Source: Paenibacillus mangrovi
Lineage (GTDB): Bacteria; Bacillota; Bacilli; Paenibacillales; Paenibacillaceae
DNA: 64,000 nucleotides
Direction of reading: 5' to 3'
Assembly (NCBI RefSeq): GCF_022898935.1
Contig: NZ_JALIRP010000001.1
Coordinates: forward strand, 806,001-870,000
Part shown: positions 10,278-19,364 of the stretch, piece after piece
Layout: each line of letters starts with the position of its first letter
Position numbering within the stretch: the first letter of the stretch is position 1
Notes under the pieces: generated by a model
Seen by the model: the letters and a program-made list of their open reading frames with translations, nothing else
Databases searched by the model: none
Told to the model about the DNA's origin: nothing
Program-made: the position numbers and the translations under genes

Positions 10278-11156
10278 GTGAGTGTGGTGAGAAGCTTGAT
10301 TAAGTTTAACCCTCAAAAGCTGCATAAGGATCAGTGGGGCTTTCATCTGGTGCTTTTGATTCTGTCTCTGTTTATGCTCCTGCCGATCGTATTTATAGTC
10401 AATCATGCATTTAAACCTTTTACGGAATTGTTTGCATATCCGCCGACGTTCTTCGTGAAAATGCCGACACTGGAAAATTTCCGTTTGTTGATTAATTTTT
10501 CGGCGGAATCCGGCATACCGGCCTCCAGATATGTATTCAACAGCCTATTCACGACAACCCTTGTCATTCTGCTCACTTTGCTGATAAGCTCTTTGGCGGC
10601 TTATGCGTTATCGAAGCTATCCTTCAGGGGGAAGCATGTTTTTAACAAGGTGAATACATTGGCGCTGATGTTCGTACCTATCGCGGTAGCTATTCCCCGG
10701 TTTCTCATTATAGAGAATCTGGGCATATTCAATACGTATCTGGCGCATATCGTCCCGATGCTGGCAATGCCGATCGGCATCTTTCTCTTAAAGCAGTTTA
10801 TGGATCAAGTACCGGATGATCTGATCGAAGCCTCTAAAATGGACGGGGCGGGCAACTGGCGGGTCTATTGGAATGTGATGCTGCCGCTGGTCAAGCCTGC
10901 GCTTGTTACCGTGGCGATATTAACGTTTCAGGCAAGCTGGGGCAATTCCGAGAGTTCATCCATCTTTATGGATGACGAGTCGCTGCGGACCCTTCCTTTC
11001 TATATGAACACGCTAGTTGCACAGTCGGGCAATATTGTCGCTGGTGCGGGATTGGCGGCAGTAGCGGGACTCGTGATGTTTGTGCCCAATATCGTTTTAT
11101 TTATTGTTTTACAAAATAAAGTCATGGATTCCATGGCTCATACGGGGATCAAGTAA
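10278..11156 (+). CDS. Carbohydrate ABC transporter permease, MalG type
   Basis: The 292-residue protein has six predicted membrane helices and the EAA-loop pattern IEASKMDGAGNWRVYWNVMLP, the mark of the MalG half of sugar importers. It pairs with the MalF-type gene just upstream. The start is uncertain: GTG at 10278 is used here, but GTG at 10284 or 10287 and TTG at 10296 (after GGTGAG) are possible. The next gene begins 2 bases after its stop, so the run is one operon. Confidence 0.88.
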   Translation: MSVVRSLIKFNPQKLHKDQWGFHLVLLILSLFMLLPIVFIVNHAFKPFTELFAYPPTFFVKMPTLENFRLLINFSAESGIPASRYVFNSLFTTTLVILLTLLISSLAAYALSKLSFRGKHVFNKVNTLALMFVPIAVAIPRFLIIENLGIFNTYLAHIVPMLAMPIGIFLLKQFMDQVPDDLIEASKMDGAGNWRVYWNVMLPLVKPALVTVAILTFQASWGNSESSSIFMDDESLRTLPFYMNTLVAQSGNIVAGAGLAAVAGLVMFVPNIVLFIVLQNKVMDSMAHTGIK

Positions 11157-11157
11157 T

Positions 11158-13200
11158 ATGCAGAAACGGACTATGATGCTCTCCCTTACGCTGTTTTCGT
11201 TCGTTGTGTTGTTGTATTGCTGTACGTCGCCTGTCTATGCAGCTGTAGATGCCCCCTACTTTACCTATACGAGCGACAGTAAAGGGTTCGTCATCATGAC
11301 ACAGGCTGCCTATACCCCGACCGTGCAGATCTCCACCATAAATGGTCAAAAATTGGAGACGCCGGAGCACGTCTTTGTCGATGATCAGGACAATGTGTAT
11401 ATTACGGACAGCACACTGAGCAAAGTATTTATTCTGGATCCTCAATATCGCTTCGTGAAGGAACTGACGAACGACAAATTCAAAGCGATCAAGAGCACAT
11501 TTGTTACGGATCAGTTTATCTATGTAGTCGATACGTCGCTCAATGTCATTTTTGTGCTGGATAAGGCTACGCATCAATTGTTGAAAGAGATCGGAAAACC
11601 GGACTCGCCGATTTTTCAGGAAGGCTATGAGTTTAGTCCGACGCATATCGCAGTTGATGTGAGAGGCAATATTTATGTGAGAAGTACAGGTTCTGTGAAC
11701 GGCCTTATCATGTTGAACGGGGATGGGGAGTTCGTGACTTTCTTCGGTGCGAATCCGATGCAGACACCCTTGCTCGACCGGCTGAGATCTTTTTTCCTGA
11801 CAAAAACGCAGCAGGATAAAATCAAGAAAGTATTGCCGGATGTGCCGAGCAATATTGCGATAGACAAGACAGGTTTTATCTACACGGTTACGTCATCGGT
11901 CGAGGACAACCCGGTCAAAAAATTCAACGTTTCGGGAAAGAACTATTTTCCGGATAAGATGGTCGGTATGTTCTCGATGGAAAGCGTCTGGGTCGGACAA
12001 CATCATAATGTGTTCTCCGTCAGCTCCGACGGCTGGATTTTTGAATATGACACGAACGGGAATTTGCTGTTCTTGTTCGGTGGCAAAGATTTCACCTCCA
12101 GCCGGCTCGGTCTGCTGAATAGACCTGTCGCGTTAGCGTCCAATTCTTCCGATGAGCTGATCGTTGTGGATCAGGGATTGAAGCTGCTTCAGTGCTATCG
12201 TCCGACCGAGTTCTCGAATGCGGTTCATCAGGCGATGGACGCCTACCAAGACGGGGATTATGACAAGAGTAAAAAGCTGTGGGAGTACACGCTGAAATAC
12301 AACTCTTTGTTCGATAATGCCCATGTCGGACTCGGCAACGCCTATCTTCGTGAAGGCAACGCTTCGGGGGCCTTGGCTGAATTTGAATACGCGAAGCATA
12401 ACAACGGCATGTCAGAGGCTTTCTGGGAAATACGCCAAGGCTGGCTGCAGAACAATCTAGGTGTCGTCTTTTCTATTCTACTCACCCTTATTCTCGGTAG
12501 TTATGCAAGCAAATGGTTAAATCGAAGGTACGGTTATGTGTCTAGAATCGGGAGTAAGCTGCAGGTCGTTCGGAGGGTTAAAATCATTGACAACCTGCTC
12601 TATATGTTTACGTTCCTGAGGCACCCGTTGGATGGGCTGTATCATATCAAATACGAAAACAGAGTATCCAGGCTATCATCAACGGTCATTTACGTGCTCG
12701 TTACGATTCTGTTGATCGTGCATTATGAATATGCCAATCCATTGTTTGTCAAGAAGCAGGATTATTTCTTGTATACATTAATGATCATGGTCGGACTCGC
12801 CGTGCTATGGATGCTGTCCAACTATCTGATCTGCTCCATCACGGACGGGGAAGGGAAATTCAGAGATGTGTATAATGCCACAGCTTACTCTATAAGTCCA
12901 CTGATCGTCATCCTGCCTCCGCTTATTCTGTTCAGCAGAGGACTGACGTTGGAGCAGTCGGTCTTTTACGATCTGCCGATTCAGGCGATGATCCTTTGGA
13001 TAGCATTTTTAATGTTTTTCATGATTAAGGATATCCATAACTATGAAGCCGGCGAGACGGTGGACGTTATTTTCAGAAGTCTATTCACGATGCTGGTGAT
13101 TGGATTGTTCCTATTTGTCTTTTATTCGATCGGGAGTCAATTCCTTGGCTTTCTGCATGATGTAGTGACGGAGGCGGGCAGCAGATGGCAGCGAAAATGA
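11158..13200 (+). CDS. Secreted beta-propeller (NHL-like) / TPR protein with a C-terminal Yip1-type membrane domain
   Basis: The 680-residue product begins with a signal peptide (cut near PVYAA). Residues about 65-345 show repeated NHL-like blades such as PEHVFVDDQDNVYITDS and PVALASNSSDELIVVDQG. Residues about 357-425 look like TPR units (YKDGDYDKSKKLWEY-like pattern and ALAEFEYAKHN). A membrane helix at about 437-455 and a block of about five helices at 480-670 resemble the Yip1 family. The frame is open 26 codons upstream into the previous gene, but the ATG at 11158 starts the signal peptide. It sits between two permease pairs, so a role as a surface sensor or scaffold of the uptake system is plausible but not shown. 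Confidence 0.75.
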   Translation: MQKRTMMLSLTLFSFVVLLYCCTSPVYAAVDAPYFTYTSDSKGFVIMTQAAYTPTVQISTINGQKLETPEHVFVDDQDNVYITDSTLSKVFILDPQYRFVKELTNDKFKAIKSTFVTDQFIYVVDTSLNVIFVLDKATHQLLKEIGKPDSPIFQEGYEFSPTHIAVDVRGNIYVRSTGSVNGLIMLNGDGEFVTFFGANPMQTPLLDRLRSFFLTKTQQDKIKKVLPDVPSNIAIDKTGFIYTVTSSVEDNPVKKFNVSGKNYFPDKMVGMFSMESVWVGQHHNVFSVSSDGWIFEYDTNGNLLFLFGGKDFTSSRLGLLNRPVALASNSSDELIVVDQGLKLLQCYRPTEFSNAVHQAMDAYQDGDYDKSKKLWEYTLKYNSLFDNAHVGLGNAYLREGNASGALAEFEYAKHNNGMSEAFWEIRQGWLQNNLGVVFSILLTLILGSYASKWLNRRYGYVSRIGSKLQVVRRVKIIDNLLYMFTFLRHPLDGLYHIKYENRVSRLSSTVIYVLVTILLIVHYEYANPLFVKKQDYFLYTLMIMVGLAVLWMLSNYLICSITDGEGKFRDVYNATAYSISPLIVILPPLILFSRGLTLEQSVFYDLPIQAMILWIAFLMFFMIKDIHNYEAGETVDVIFRSLFTMLVIGLFLFVFYSIGSQFLGFLHDVVTEAGSRWQRK

Positions 13201-15452
13201 TCAAATACGGAATCATATTGATAATAGCGGTCCTACTTGGGGTAGGCTACTGGCTGAACGGTTTGCCGGATGTAAAGTATGGGATCGCAGCGCCTGTGAG
13301 CAACTATAAGGACATTACGGTGAACGACAAGCCCGCAGGATGTTCTGGCAATGACGTGAAGACGGAAATACCGGATTCTTTTGCCAAGGTAGCTGGAAAT
13401 GATCAGTTGGAGCTCTATCTCGAAGAAGAAAGTGTAGCCATTGCCGTCAAAGACAAATGCAACGGGCACACCTGGTTTTCCTATGACGTGAGCAAGGATA
13501 TGGAGGAGGCTGGATATAATGCGGAAATGACGGCATATATCAAATCAGGTCTTTCCATCATCACATATGATAAATTTACGCCGGGCCGAAGAACGATACT
13601 AGGGGATCAAGCGACAAAGACCTATCAGCGAAGAGATGACGGGTTTATTGCAACGATTGATTTCGAGAAGGCTAAGATTCGATTTGATGTTGTTGTAACA
13701 CTGCAGCAGGGAGATGTCGTTGTACAGATTCCCCGTGAGAGCATTAAAGAATACAATGCAAATTTGTGGAAGGCCGGCAACGAAGATATTTCATTAAGCG
13801 AGATTATTGTGTATCCGTTCTTCGGGAGCGCAACTCATAAAGATAACGGATACATGGTCATACCCGACGGAGCGGGAGCGATCGTGAAACTGGATAAAAC
13901 CCCGAAGCATGCAGCCGGATATTCTGCCCCCGTGTATGGTACAGATCCGGGTTATGAAGGTTCCATGGAACTCAGCGCGAAGGGAGTTGTCGTGAAGCCG
14001 GAAGAAAGGATATCCCTGCCGATCTACGGTATCATTCACGATGCGAGACATGCCGGCATGCTGGTTATCGCGGAAAGCGGCGACAGTTATGCCACTTACA
14101 ATTACGTGTCCAGCGGCATGCAGACGAATTACTATCAATCTTACTTCAGCTATACCTATCGAAAAGAATACCCTCAGTTCCAGAGCAGGGTGAACAAGGA
14201 TCAGCTCGTATTAGGCTTTCAGGAGAAGCCCAATTCATTTGATCTGGTTCAGCGCTATGTCTTCTTGAGGGGGGATCAAGCGAACTATGTAGGAGTAGCC
14301 AAAACATTCCGCGATTTTCTGGTCAAGAAAGATGGATGGCATCGACCAACGGCACCCAAGCATGACAAAATGCCGATGAAAATCGATTTTATTAACAATG
14401 AAGTTACTGACGGTACGCTTGGTGTCGAGAATGTGACCGCAACGAGCTACAAACAAGCGCAGGAGATTGTCAGGAAAATGGCGGACAAAGGCTTCAGCAG
14501 GTTGAATGTGACGTTTAAATCATTTATTAAAAAGGATGCTGCCTATCGGTTTGACGTGCTCCGGAATTTGGGCGGGAAAGAAGCTTTTCGGGAAGCGGCC
14601 GATTATTTTGCCTCCCAGCATATCAAGTTCAATCAATATGTGGATTATTCGAGATCTTATTTTGAGGCGACCCCATATACAGCAAGCAAATTAAACAGGC
14701 AGGCTATGGGTGTGATCAACGAAAATAAATCGGTGTACAACTACTTGAACAATCCTAAATATTTTAAGGTCCTTGCGGAAAATGATCTGAAAGCTTACCA
14801 GCAGTACGGCATTCATTCGCTGGCGTTTGACGGATTCGGTTCAAGTCTATTTACACACTATGATCATGGATCCATCGGATATTCGAACGAAGGCATGGCC
14901 TATGTGGAAGATGTATTGAAGTATCTGGGTGATAACGGCATCGAAATCGGCATGTATTTACCTGACGCTTACCTTTATAAGTACATCAGCGAATTTTATG
15001 ATACGCCAATTTCTTCGTCAGAGCTTATCTTTATTGATGCGACCATACCGCTCGTGCCACTGGTTGTAAGCGGTTATGCGGATATGTATGCGCCGTATAT
15101 GAATTCTTCCTCGAATGATACCGATGCGATGCTCAGGCTGATCGAGTTTGGTGTGTATCCATCCTTTGTATTAACGGGTGAGTCCACATACAGTATCAAG
15201 TACACGGCTTCTCATGATGTTTTTACTTCGGAACTCCAATATTTGGAGGATCGGATCGACTTCTATTACTCCTCGGCAAGCAAGGCGCTGAACGAAGTTA
15301 TAGGTCATGAAATGATCAACCATACGATTCTGGATGCGGGGGTCGTTCTGGTCGAGTATGACAACGGCAAGAAGATATTGATTAATTATAATGATTCCGA
15401 ATACCGATATGGAGATGTAAAAATGAAATCAAAAGGGTTCGTGATTCTATGA
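13185..15452 (+). CDS. DUF5696-type membrane-anchored exoprotein
   Basis: The 755-residue protein has one N-terminal hydrophobic anchor and a large outer part. The first ~350 residues are beta-rich; the rest has a barrel-like run (GIHSLAFDGFGSSLFTHYDH, DNGIEIGMYLPDAYLYKYIS) that recalls glycoside hydrolases of the alpha-amylase/GH101 superfold. I recognise it as a DUF5696 protein, a family found next to ABC sugar permeases in Paenibacillus; no activity is known to me. The ATG at 13185 has GGAGGCGGG 7 bases upstream and lies inside the end of the upstream gene (16-base overlap). Its end overlaps the next permease gene by 4 bases, so it is part of the operon. Confidence 0.75.
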   Translation: MAAKMIKYGIILIIAVLLGVGYWLNGLPDVKYGIAAPVSNYKDITVNDKPAGCSGNDVKTEIPDSFAKVAGNDQLELYLEEESVAIAVKDKCNGHTWFSYDVSKDMEEAGYNAEMTAYIKSGLSIITYDKFTPGRRTILGDQATKTYQRRDDGFIATIDFEKAKIRFDVVVTLQQGDVVVQIPRESIKEYNANLWKAGNEDISLSEIIVYPFFGSATHKDNGYMVIPDGAGAIVKLDKTPKHAAGYSAPVYGTDPGYEGSMELSAKGVVVKPEERISLPIYGIIHDARHAGMLVIAESGDSYATYNYVSSGMQTNYYQSYFSYTYRKEYPQFQSRVNKDQLVLGFQEKPNSFDLVQRYVFLRGDQANYVGVAKTFRDFLVKKDGWHRPTAPKHDKMPMKIDFINNEVTDGTLGVENVTATSYKQAQEIVRKMADKGFSRLNVTFKSFIKKDAAYRFDVLRNLGGKEAFREAADYFASQHIKFNQYVDYSRSYFEATPYTASKLNRQAMGVINENKSVYNYLNNPKYFKVLAENDLKAYQQYGIHSLAFDGFGSSLFTHYDHGSIGYSNEGMAYVEDVLKYLGDNGIEIGMYLPDAYLYKYISEFYDTPISSSELIFIDATIPLVPLVVSGYADMYAPYMNSSSNDTDAMLRLIEFGVYPSFVLTGESTYSIKYTASHDVFTSELQYLEDRIDFYYSSASKALNEVIGHEMINHTILDAGVVLVEYDNGKKILINYNDSEYRYGDVKMKSKGFVIL

Positions 15453-16366
15453 TAACGGAGACGAAGAAAGGCAAGGTCGAACCGAAGATTATCAAGCCCG
15501 TGAAAACCCGCTTAAGCTTGAAGAGCAAGCAAAGCTGGACAGGGATCCTGTTCATTAGCCCTTGGATTATTGGTTTTTTGGCCTTTTTCGCATATCCGTT
15601 ATATAGAACCGTCTTTATGAGTTTCCATAATGTTTCCTTCGGGCTGAAGACGGGCTGGAGATACAAATGGGTCGGGATGGAAAATTATCAGCGTATTATG
15701 TTTGAAGAAACCGACTTCGTCGTCGCAGCCCAGAATTTCTTTGTCCAGACTTTGCTGTATGTTCCGGTTATTATTGCATTGTCAATCATTATCGCTGTAC
15801 TGCTGAATCAGAAAATAAAAGGGAAGATCATTTTCCGGCTTCTGTTTTTCCTCCCCGTCATTATTCTTAGCGGGAAGCTGATGGAAAATATGGATACCTA
15901 CGGCGGGATGTCGCTAACTGCGAATGAGTTTATTCTCGAGTCGCTCTATATGATCATTCCTTCCAAGGACGTTGTGCTGCTCATTACCAGCTTGTTCGAG
16001 CTGATCGTTCAATTGTTGTGGTTCAGCGCGGTTCCTATTCTTATTTTTTTGGCTTCGCTTCAGAAAATCAGCAAAGAAATCTATGAGGCAGCGTCCATTG
16101 ACGGAGCTTCACCCTGGTCTTCTTTCTGGAAGATCACCTTGCCGATGGTCTACCCGCTCGTTAGCGTGTGTGTGATATATGTCGTCGTATTCTTGGCCAA
16201 TTTCGAGACGAATCCAATTAACTCGATCATTATGCAGTCCAAATATGACGGCTCCCGGCGGGAAGGATATGCATCGGCTCTATCCATTCTGTATTCGCTT
16301 GTCCAGCTGGCGGTTATTGCCATTCTATATTATTCGACTCACAGCAGAAGCACGAAAGGAAGGTGA
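15449..16366 (+). CDS. Sugar ABC transporter permease, MalF type (second pair)
   Basis: The 305-residue protein has six predicted membrane helices and the EAA loop YEAASIDGASPWSSFWKITLP. It starts in an ATGA overlap with the DUF5696-type gene. Its partner follows directly. This is the second pair in the same block, so the operon encodes two distinct permease complexes. Between the TM segments is a longer extracytoplasmic loop (near LMENMDTYGGMSLTANEF) than in the first pair. Confidence 0.88.
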   Translation: MITETKKGKVEPKIIKPVKTRLSLKSKQSWTGILFISPWIIGFLAFFAYPLYRTVFMSFHNVSFGLKTGWRYKWVGMENYQRIMFEETDFVVAAQNFFVQTLLYVPVIIALSIIIAVLLNQKIKGKIIFRLLFFLPVIILSGKLMENMDTYGGMSLTANEFILESLYMIIPSKDVVLLITSLFELIVQLLWFSAVPILIFLASLQKISKEIYEAASIDGASPWSSFWKITLPMVYPLVSVCVIYVVVFLANFETNPINSIIMQSKYDGSRREGYASALSILYSLVQLAVIAILYYSTHSRSTKGR

Positions 16367-16371
16367 TCCAG

Positions 16372-17343
16372 ATGTCCGACATCGTGATGCGGATCAAGCG
16401 GCACATCCAGGTGTATCAACCTCCGATGAAGAAGTTTTTGTTCGGAATGCAGATTAGCGACGGTATGGTTTACAAAGCGGCTACCTATCTCGTATTAACC
16501 ATATTCGGGTTCATATTCCTGTATCCGCTGCTCTATATGCTTTCGACGAGCTTGATGTCTAACCTGGACTTGGTCGACAACACCGTGGAGTGGCTGCCAA
16601 CCTCGCTGTATACCTTTAACTATGAAGCAACATGGAAGGCATTGAAAATGCCAGGCTCTTACGTAACGACGATTCTATTGGCGGGGGCATCCACGCTCAG
16701 TGTCATTCTCTCTTCCGCGTTGGTGGGGTATGGATTGGCGCGCTTCCACTTTCCGGGGAAAAAGCTTGTCTTTGCCTTGCTGCTGTTTACTTTCATCGTT
16801 CCGAAAGCGTTATTCTTTATCCCGAAATTTCAGATTTTCATGCAGCTCGGTCTGAAAGGGAATCTTGGAGCGCTTGTTGTCCCTGCATTAACCGGGCAAG
16901 GGGAGCAGGCAGCGCTCTTTATCCTCATCTTCTATCAGTTCTTCAGAATGATCCCGAAGGTGCTGGAGGAGGCTGCATGTATCGATGGAGCGGGAGCGAT
17001 TCGGACGTTTTGGAATATCGCGATTCCCATGGTCGGTCCGGCATTTATTATCGTGGGCGTATATGGTTTTTCAATCTACTGGAATGAAACGTTCCTGACT
17101 TCCTTTTATTTAGATGGTAAAATTCAGACGGTCCCTATGCTCCTTGGAAATTTGCAGGAGTCCTTCGGCGGCGTCGTTGCAGCGAGTAAGAAAGAAGTCG
17201 GAAACAATCCGAACTGGAGTTTTTCGGAGGCCAAAGCTTTTGCAGGGACGATTCTGTCGATTGCGCCGCTAGCGATCTTGTATCTAATCGTGCAGAGATG
17301 GTTCGTTCAAAGCATTGATAAGACAGGGATTACCGGAGAATAG
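16372..17343 (+). CDS. Carbohydrate ABC transporter permease, MalG type (second pair)
   Basis: The 323-residue product has six predicted membrane helices and the EAA-type motif LEEAACIDGAGAIRTFWNIAIP (shown here from its Leu). The ATG at 16372 is chosen because AAAGGAAGG lies about 8 bases before it; a GTG at 16363 is in frame but only 2 bases from the site. It is the last gene of the block and is followed by a terminator 10 bases after the stop. Confidence 0.88.
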   Translation: MSDIVMRIKRHIQVYQPPMKKFLFGMQISDGMVYKAATYLVLTIFGFIFLYPLLYMLSTSLMSNLDLVDNTVEWLPTSLYTFNYEATWKALKMPGSYVTTILLAGASTLSVILSSALVGYGLARFHFPGKKLVFALLLFTFIVPKALFFIPKFQIFMQLGLKGNLGALVVPALTGQGEQAALFILIFYQFFRMIPKVLEEAACIDGAGAIRTFWNIAIPMVGPAFIIVGVYGFSIYWNETFLTSFYLDGKIQTVPMLLGNLQESFGGVVAASKKEVGNNPNWSFSEAKAFAGTILSIAPLAILYLIVQRWFVQSIDKTGITGE

Positions 17344-17353
17344 AAATCGAACG

Positions 17354-17392
17354 AAAACCTACCGAAGGCGGTGGCCTTATGCGGTGGGTTTT
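17354..17392 (+). terminator. Terminator closing the long glycan-uptake block
   Basis: An 11-base outer stem (17354-17364 with 17382-17392, one T-G wobble) encloses a small inner hairpin AAGGC/GCCTT with a GGTG loop; the right arm ends in TTTT. It lies directly after the last permease. Confidence 0.75.
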
Positions 17393-17536
17393 CGCGTGTT
17401 TATAGGTTTAAGAAAGGACCTACGGGGAATCGGCATGACGCCAAGTAAATTTACCTCTTGGAATTAGACCACGAACGGGGACATGAAGGTATAATACCTA
17501 GAACTGTAGAATATTGGATCAAGGAGGGTGATGAAC

Positions 17537-18658
17537 ATGTGGAAAAATGCTATTGAAGATGCGATGCTGAAGATCAAGCAGAATATTATCAATCATCCAG
17601 GAAAGCTGCCTCATATTACTGAGGGGCAGCGTTACAAGTGGGGCGATAATAATGATTGGATTGAGGGATTCTACACGGGGATGATGTGGCTTGCTTATGA
17701 ATACGGGGAAGACCCGTTCTATAAGGAAGCTGCAGAGTCATTTCTTGCTAACTTTAAGGATCGCTTAGACCATCATATCGCATTGGATCATCATGATATC
17801 GGCTTCCTGTACTCCTTGTCAGCCGTCGCGCAGTGGCGCGTAACCGGGAGCGAGGAGGCTCGAGCGCTGGCGTTGCAAGCGGCTGAACGGCTTGCTGCGC
17901 GCTGGAGACCGCAGATGGGGATGATTCAGGCATGGGGCAAAGAAGGAGATCCGAAGAACGGGGGGCGTATCATCGTCGATTGCCTCATGAACCTCCCTCT
18001 TCTGTTCTGGGCGCATAAGCAGACAGGCGATTCCACCTATTATGATATTGCTCTGAAGCATGCTCTCAAAAGTCAGAAATTCCTTGTTCGCGGCGATGGT
18101 TCATCATATCATACGTTCTATTTCAATACTGAAAATGGAGATGCGCTGCACGGCGGAACCCATCAAGGATACCAAGATGGATCAACATGGACGCGGGGGC
18201 AAGCTTGGGGCATTTATGGCTTTGCATTAGCATATCGCTATACGAAGCTGGATACCTTCTTGGATACCTCCAAACGGTTAGCCCGGTATTTCATCGAAAG
18301 ATTACCAGAGGATCATGTTGTGTATTGGGACTTCGATGTACCTGTTGAAGAGGGAACGCCTCGAGACAGTTCCGCTTCTGCCATCGTGGCATGCGGGTTG
18401 TTAGAGCTTCTCGAACTTATGGATCAGGAGGATCCGGACCGGGAGATGTTCGGAGAAGCGCTTCAAGCTAGCATGAAATCTTTGGTCAATGGATATGCAA
18501 CTACTGATCTTCCAGAGGCAGAAGGATTGCTGAAGCATGGTTCGTATCACGTTAGAGGAAATTCGGGGCCTGATGATTATATGATCTGGGGAGATTATTA
18601 TTATCTAGAGGCTTTGGTTCGACTAAGTAAGGGAATCAAGGGATATTGGTACGAATAA
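17537..18658 (+). CDS. GH88 unsaturated glucuronyl hydrolase
   Basis: The 373-residue protein has no signal peptide and should be cytoplasmic. It matches the unsaturated glucuronyl hydrolase family, which removes the 4,5-unsaturated uronic acid left at the non-reducing end by polysaccharide lyases. In HHDIGFLYSLSA the Asp is residue 87, and in IIVDCLMNLPLLFWA the Asp is residue 148; these match the two essential Asp (88 and 149) known from the Bacillus GL1 enzyme. GSTWTRGQAWGIYGFALAYR is the conserved aromatic region. ATG at 17537 is chosen because AAGGAGG is 9 bases upstream; GTG 17528 and ATG 17531 are too close. It is transcribed alone after a terminator, with a TATAAT at 17490-17495 but no clear -35. 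Confidence 0.88.
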   Translation: MWKNAIEDAMLKIKQNIINHPGKLPHITEGQRYKWGDNNDWIEGFYTGMMWLAYEYGEDPFYKEAAESFLANFKDRLDHHIALDHHDIGFLYSLSAVAQWRVTGSEEARALALQAAERLAARWRPQMGMIQAWGKEGDPKNGGRIIVDCLMNLPLLFWAHKQTGDSTYYDIALKHALKSQKFLVRGDGSSYHTFYFNTENGDALHGGTHQGYQDGSTWTRGQAWGIYGFALAYRYTKLDTFLDTSKRLARYFIERLPEDHVVYWDFDVPVEEGTPRDSSASAIVACGLLELLELMDQEDPDREMFGEALQASMKSLVNGYATTDLPEAEGLLKHGSYHVRGNSGPDDYMIWGDYYYLEALVRLSKGIKGYWYE

Positions 18659-18730
18659 AAAAAGGTGCTAGAAGCGGTTTGGAACGCGATACTCATTTCT
18701 CCATGTTCAAACATATGGGTTTAATCAAGG

Positions 18731-18754
18731 ACCTGGCCATCGGCCAGGTTTTTT
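18731..18754 (+). terminator. Terminator after the GH88 gene
   Basis: A perfect 8-base stem ACCTGGCC/GGCCAGGT with a 3-base loop is followed by a run of T. Confidence 0.85.
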
Positions 18755-18940
18755 GGCTTCCTGTTATTATGATGGTCAACATCAAGGGGAAAGGTTCCTC
18801 TGATCTGGAAATAAAGGTATAATTTATGTAGGGAAAGAGGGGTGACTGGGCCATCGATTTTTTTGCTCGGAGAAATTACCAGGCCGCATGAAGAGACGGG
18901 CTGTTGTATCTATTCATATGACTTTGAGGAGGTTGTTCAG

Positions 18941-19336
18941 TTGTCAAATGGACGCATTTTAGGAATTGCCTATAACGTTATTCCGGTGTCAGATGTAGAA
19001 CAGGCGGCGGCCTGGTATGTGAAGCACTTTGGATTCAATGTAAGGCATCCGCGGGAAGGTTCTGTAAGCTTGTTCCGGGACAACCGTCCGATCCTCGTTC
19101 TCATTCAAAGCGAAAACGACTCAAGAGCGACCTTTGAAGTGAATAACCGAAAGAGATGGGTCACCACCTTTTTCACGAATGATATAGAGTCTTTGCATGC
19201 CGATCTGAAGTCGGAGGGAGTCCAGGTTGGAAATATAGCGGATGAAGGGAAATACGGCAAGTTTTTTGTGCTGGAAGATCCGGATGGCAATTTATTTGAT
19301 GTGTGGGAGAATCATGACTGTGAACTCATCTATTAA
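18941..19336 (+). CDS. VOC-family (glyoxalase/bleomycin-resistance fold) protein
   Basis: The 131-residue protein shows the paired beta-alpha-beta-beta-beta units of the vicinal oxygen chelate fold: an N-terminal IPVSDVEQAAAWYVKHFGF and a C-terminal KFFVLEDPDGNLFDVWE ending with the usual metal-ligand Glu. The function cannot be told from this. The frame is open back to 18842, but a strong GAGGAGG 8 bases before the TTG at 18941 and the normal family length favour the TTG start. A TATAAT lies at 18818-18823. Confidence 0.85.
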   Translation: MSNGRILGIAYNVIPVSDVEQAAAWYVKHFGFNVRHPREGSVSLFRDNRPILVLIQSENDSRATFEVNNRKRWVTTFFTNDIESLHADLKSEGVQVGNIADEGKYGKFFVLEDPDGNLFDVWENHDCELIY

Positions 19337-19364
19337 AAAGAAAATACTATGAAGGGGCATTGGT

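Noticed and set aside
2745..17343. A classical PUL-like defence or mobile island
   Set aside because: No integrase, transposase, tRNA or flanking repeat is present at the edges, and codon use looks like that of the neighbours.
18842..18940. Upstream extension of the VOC frame to a GTG at 18842
   Set aside because: The 33 extra residues do not belong to the fold, and GAGGAGG is ideally placed for the TTG at 18941.
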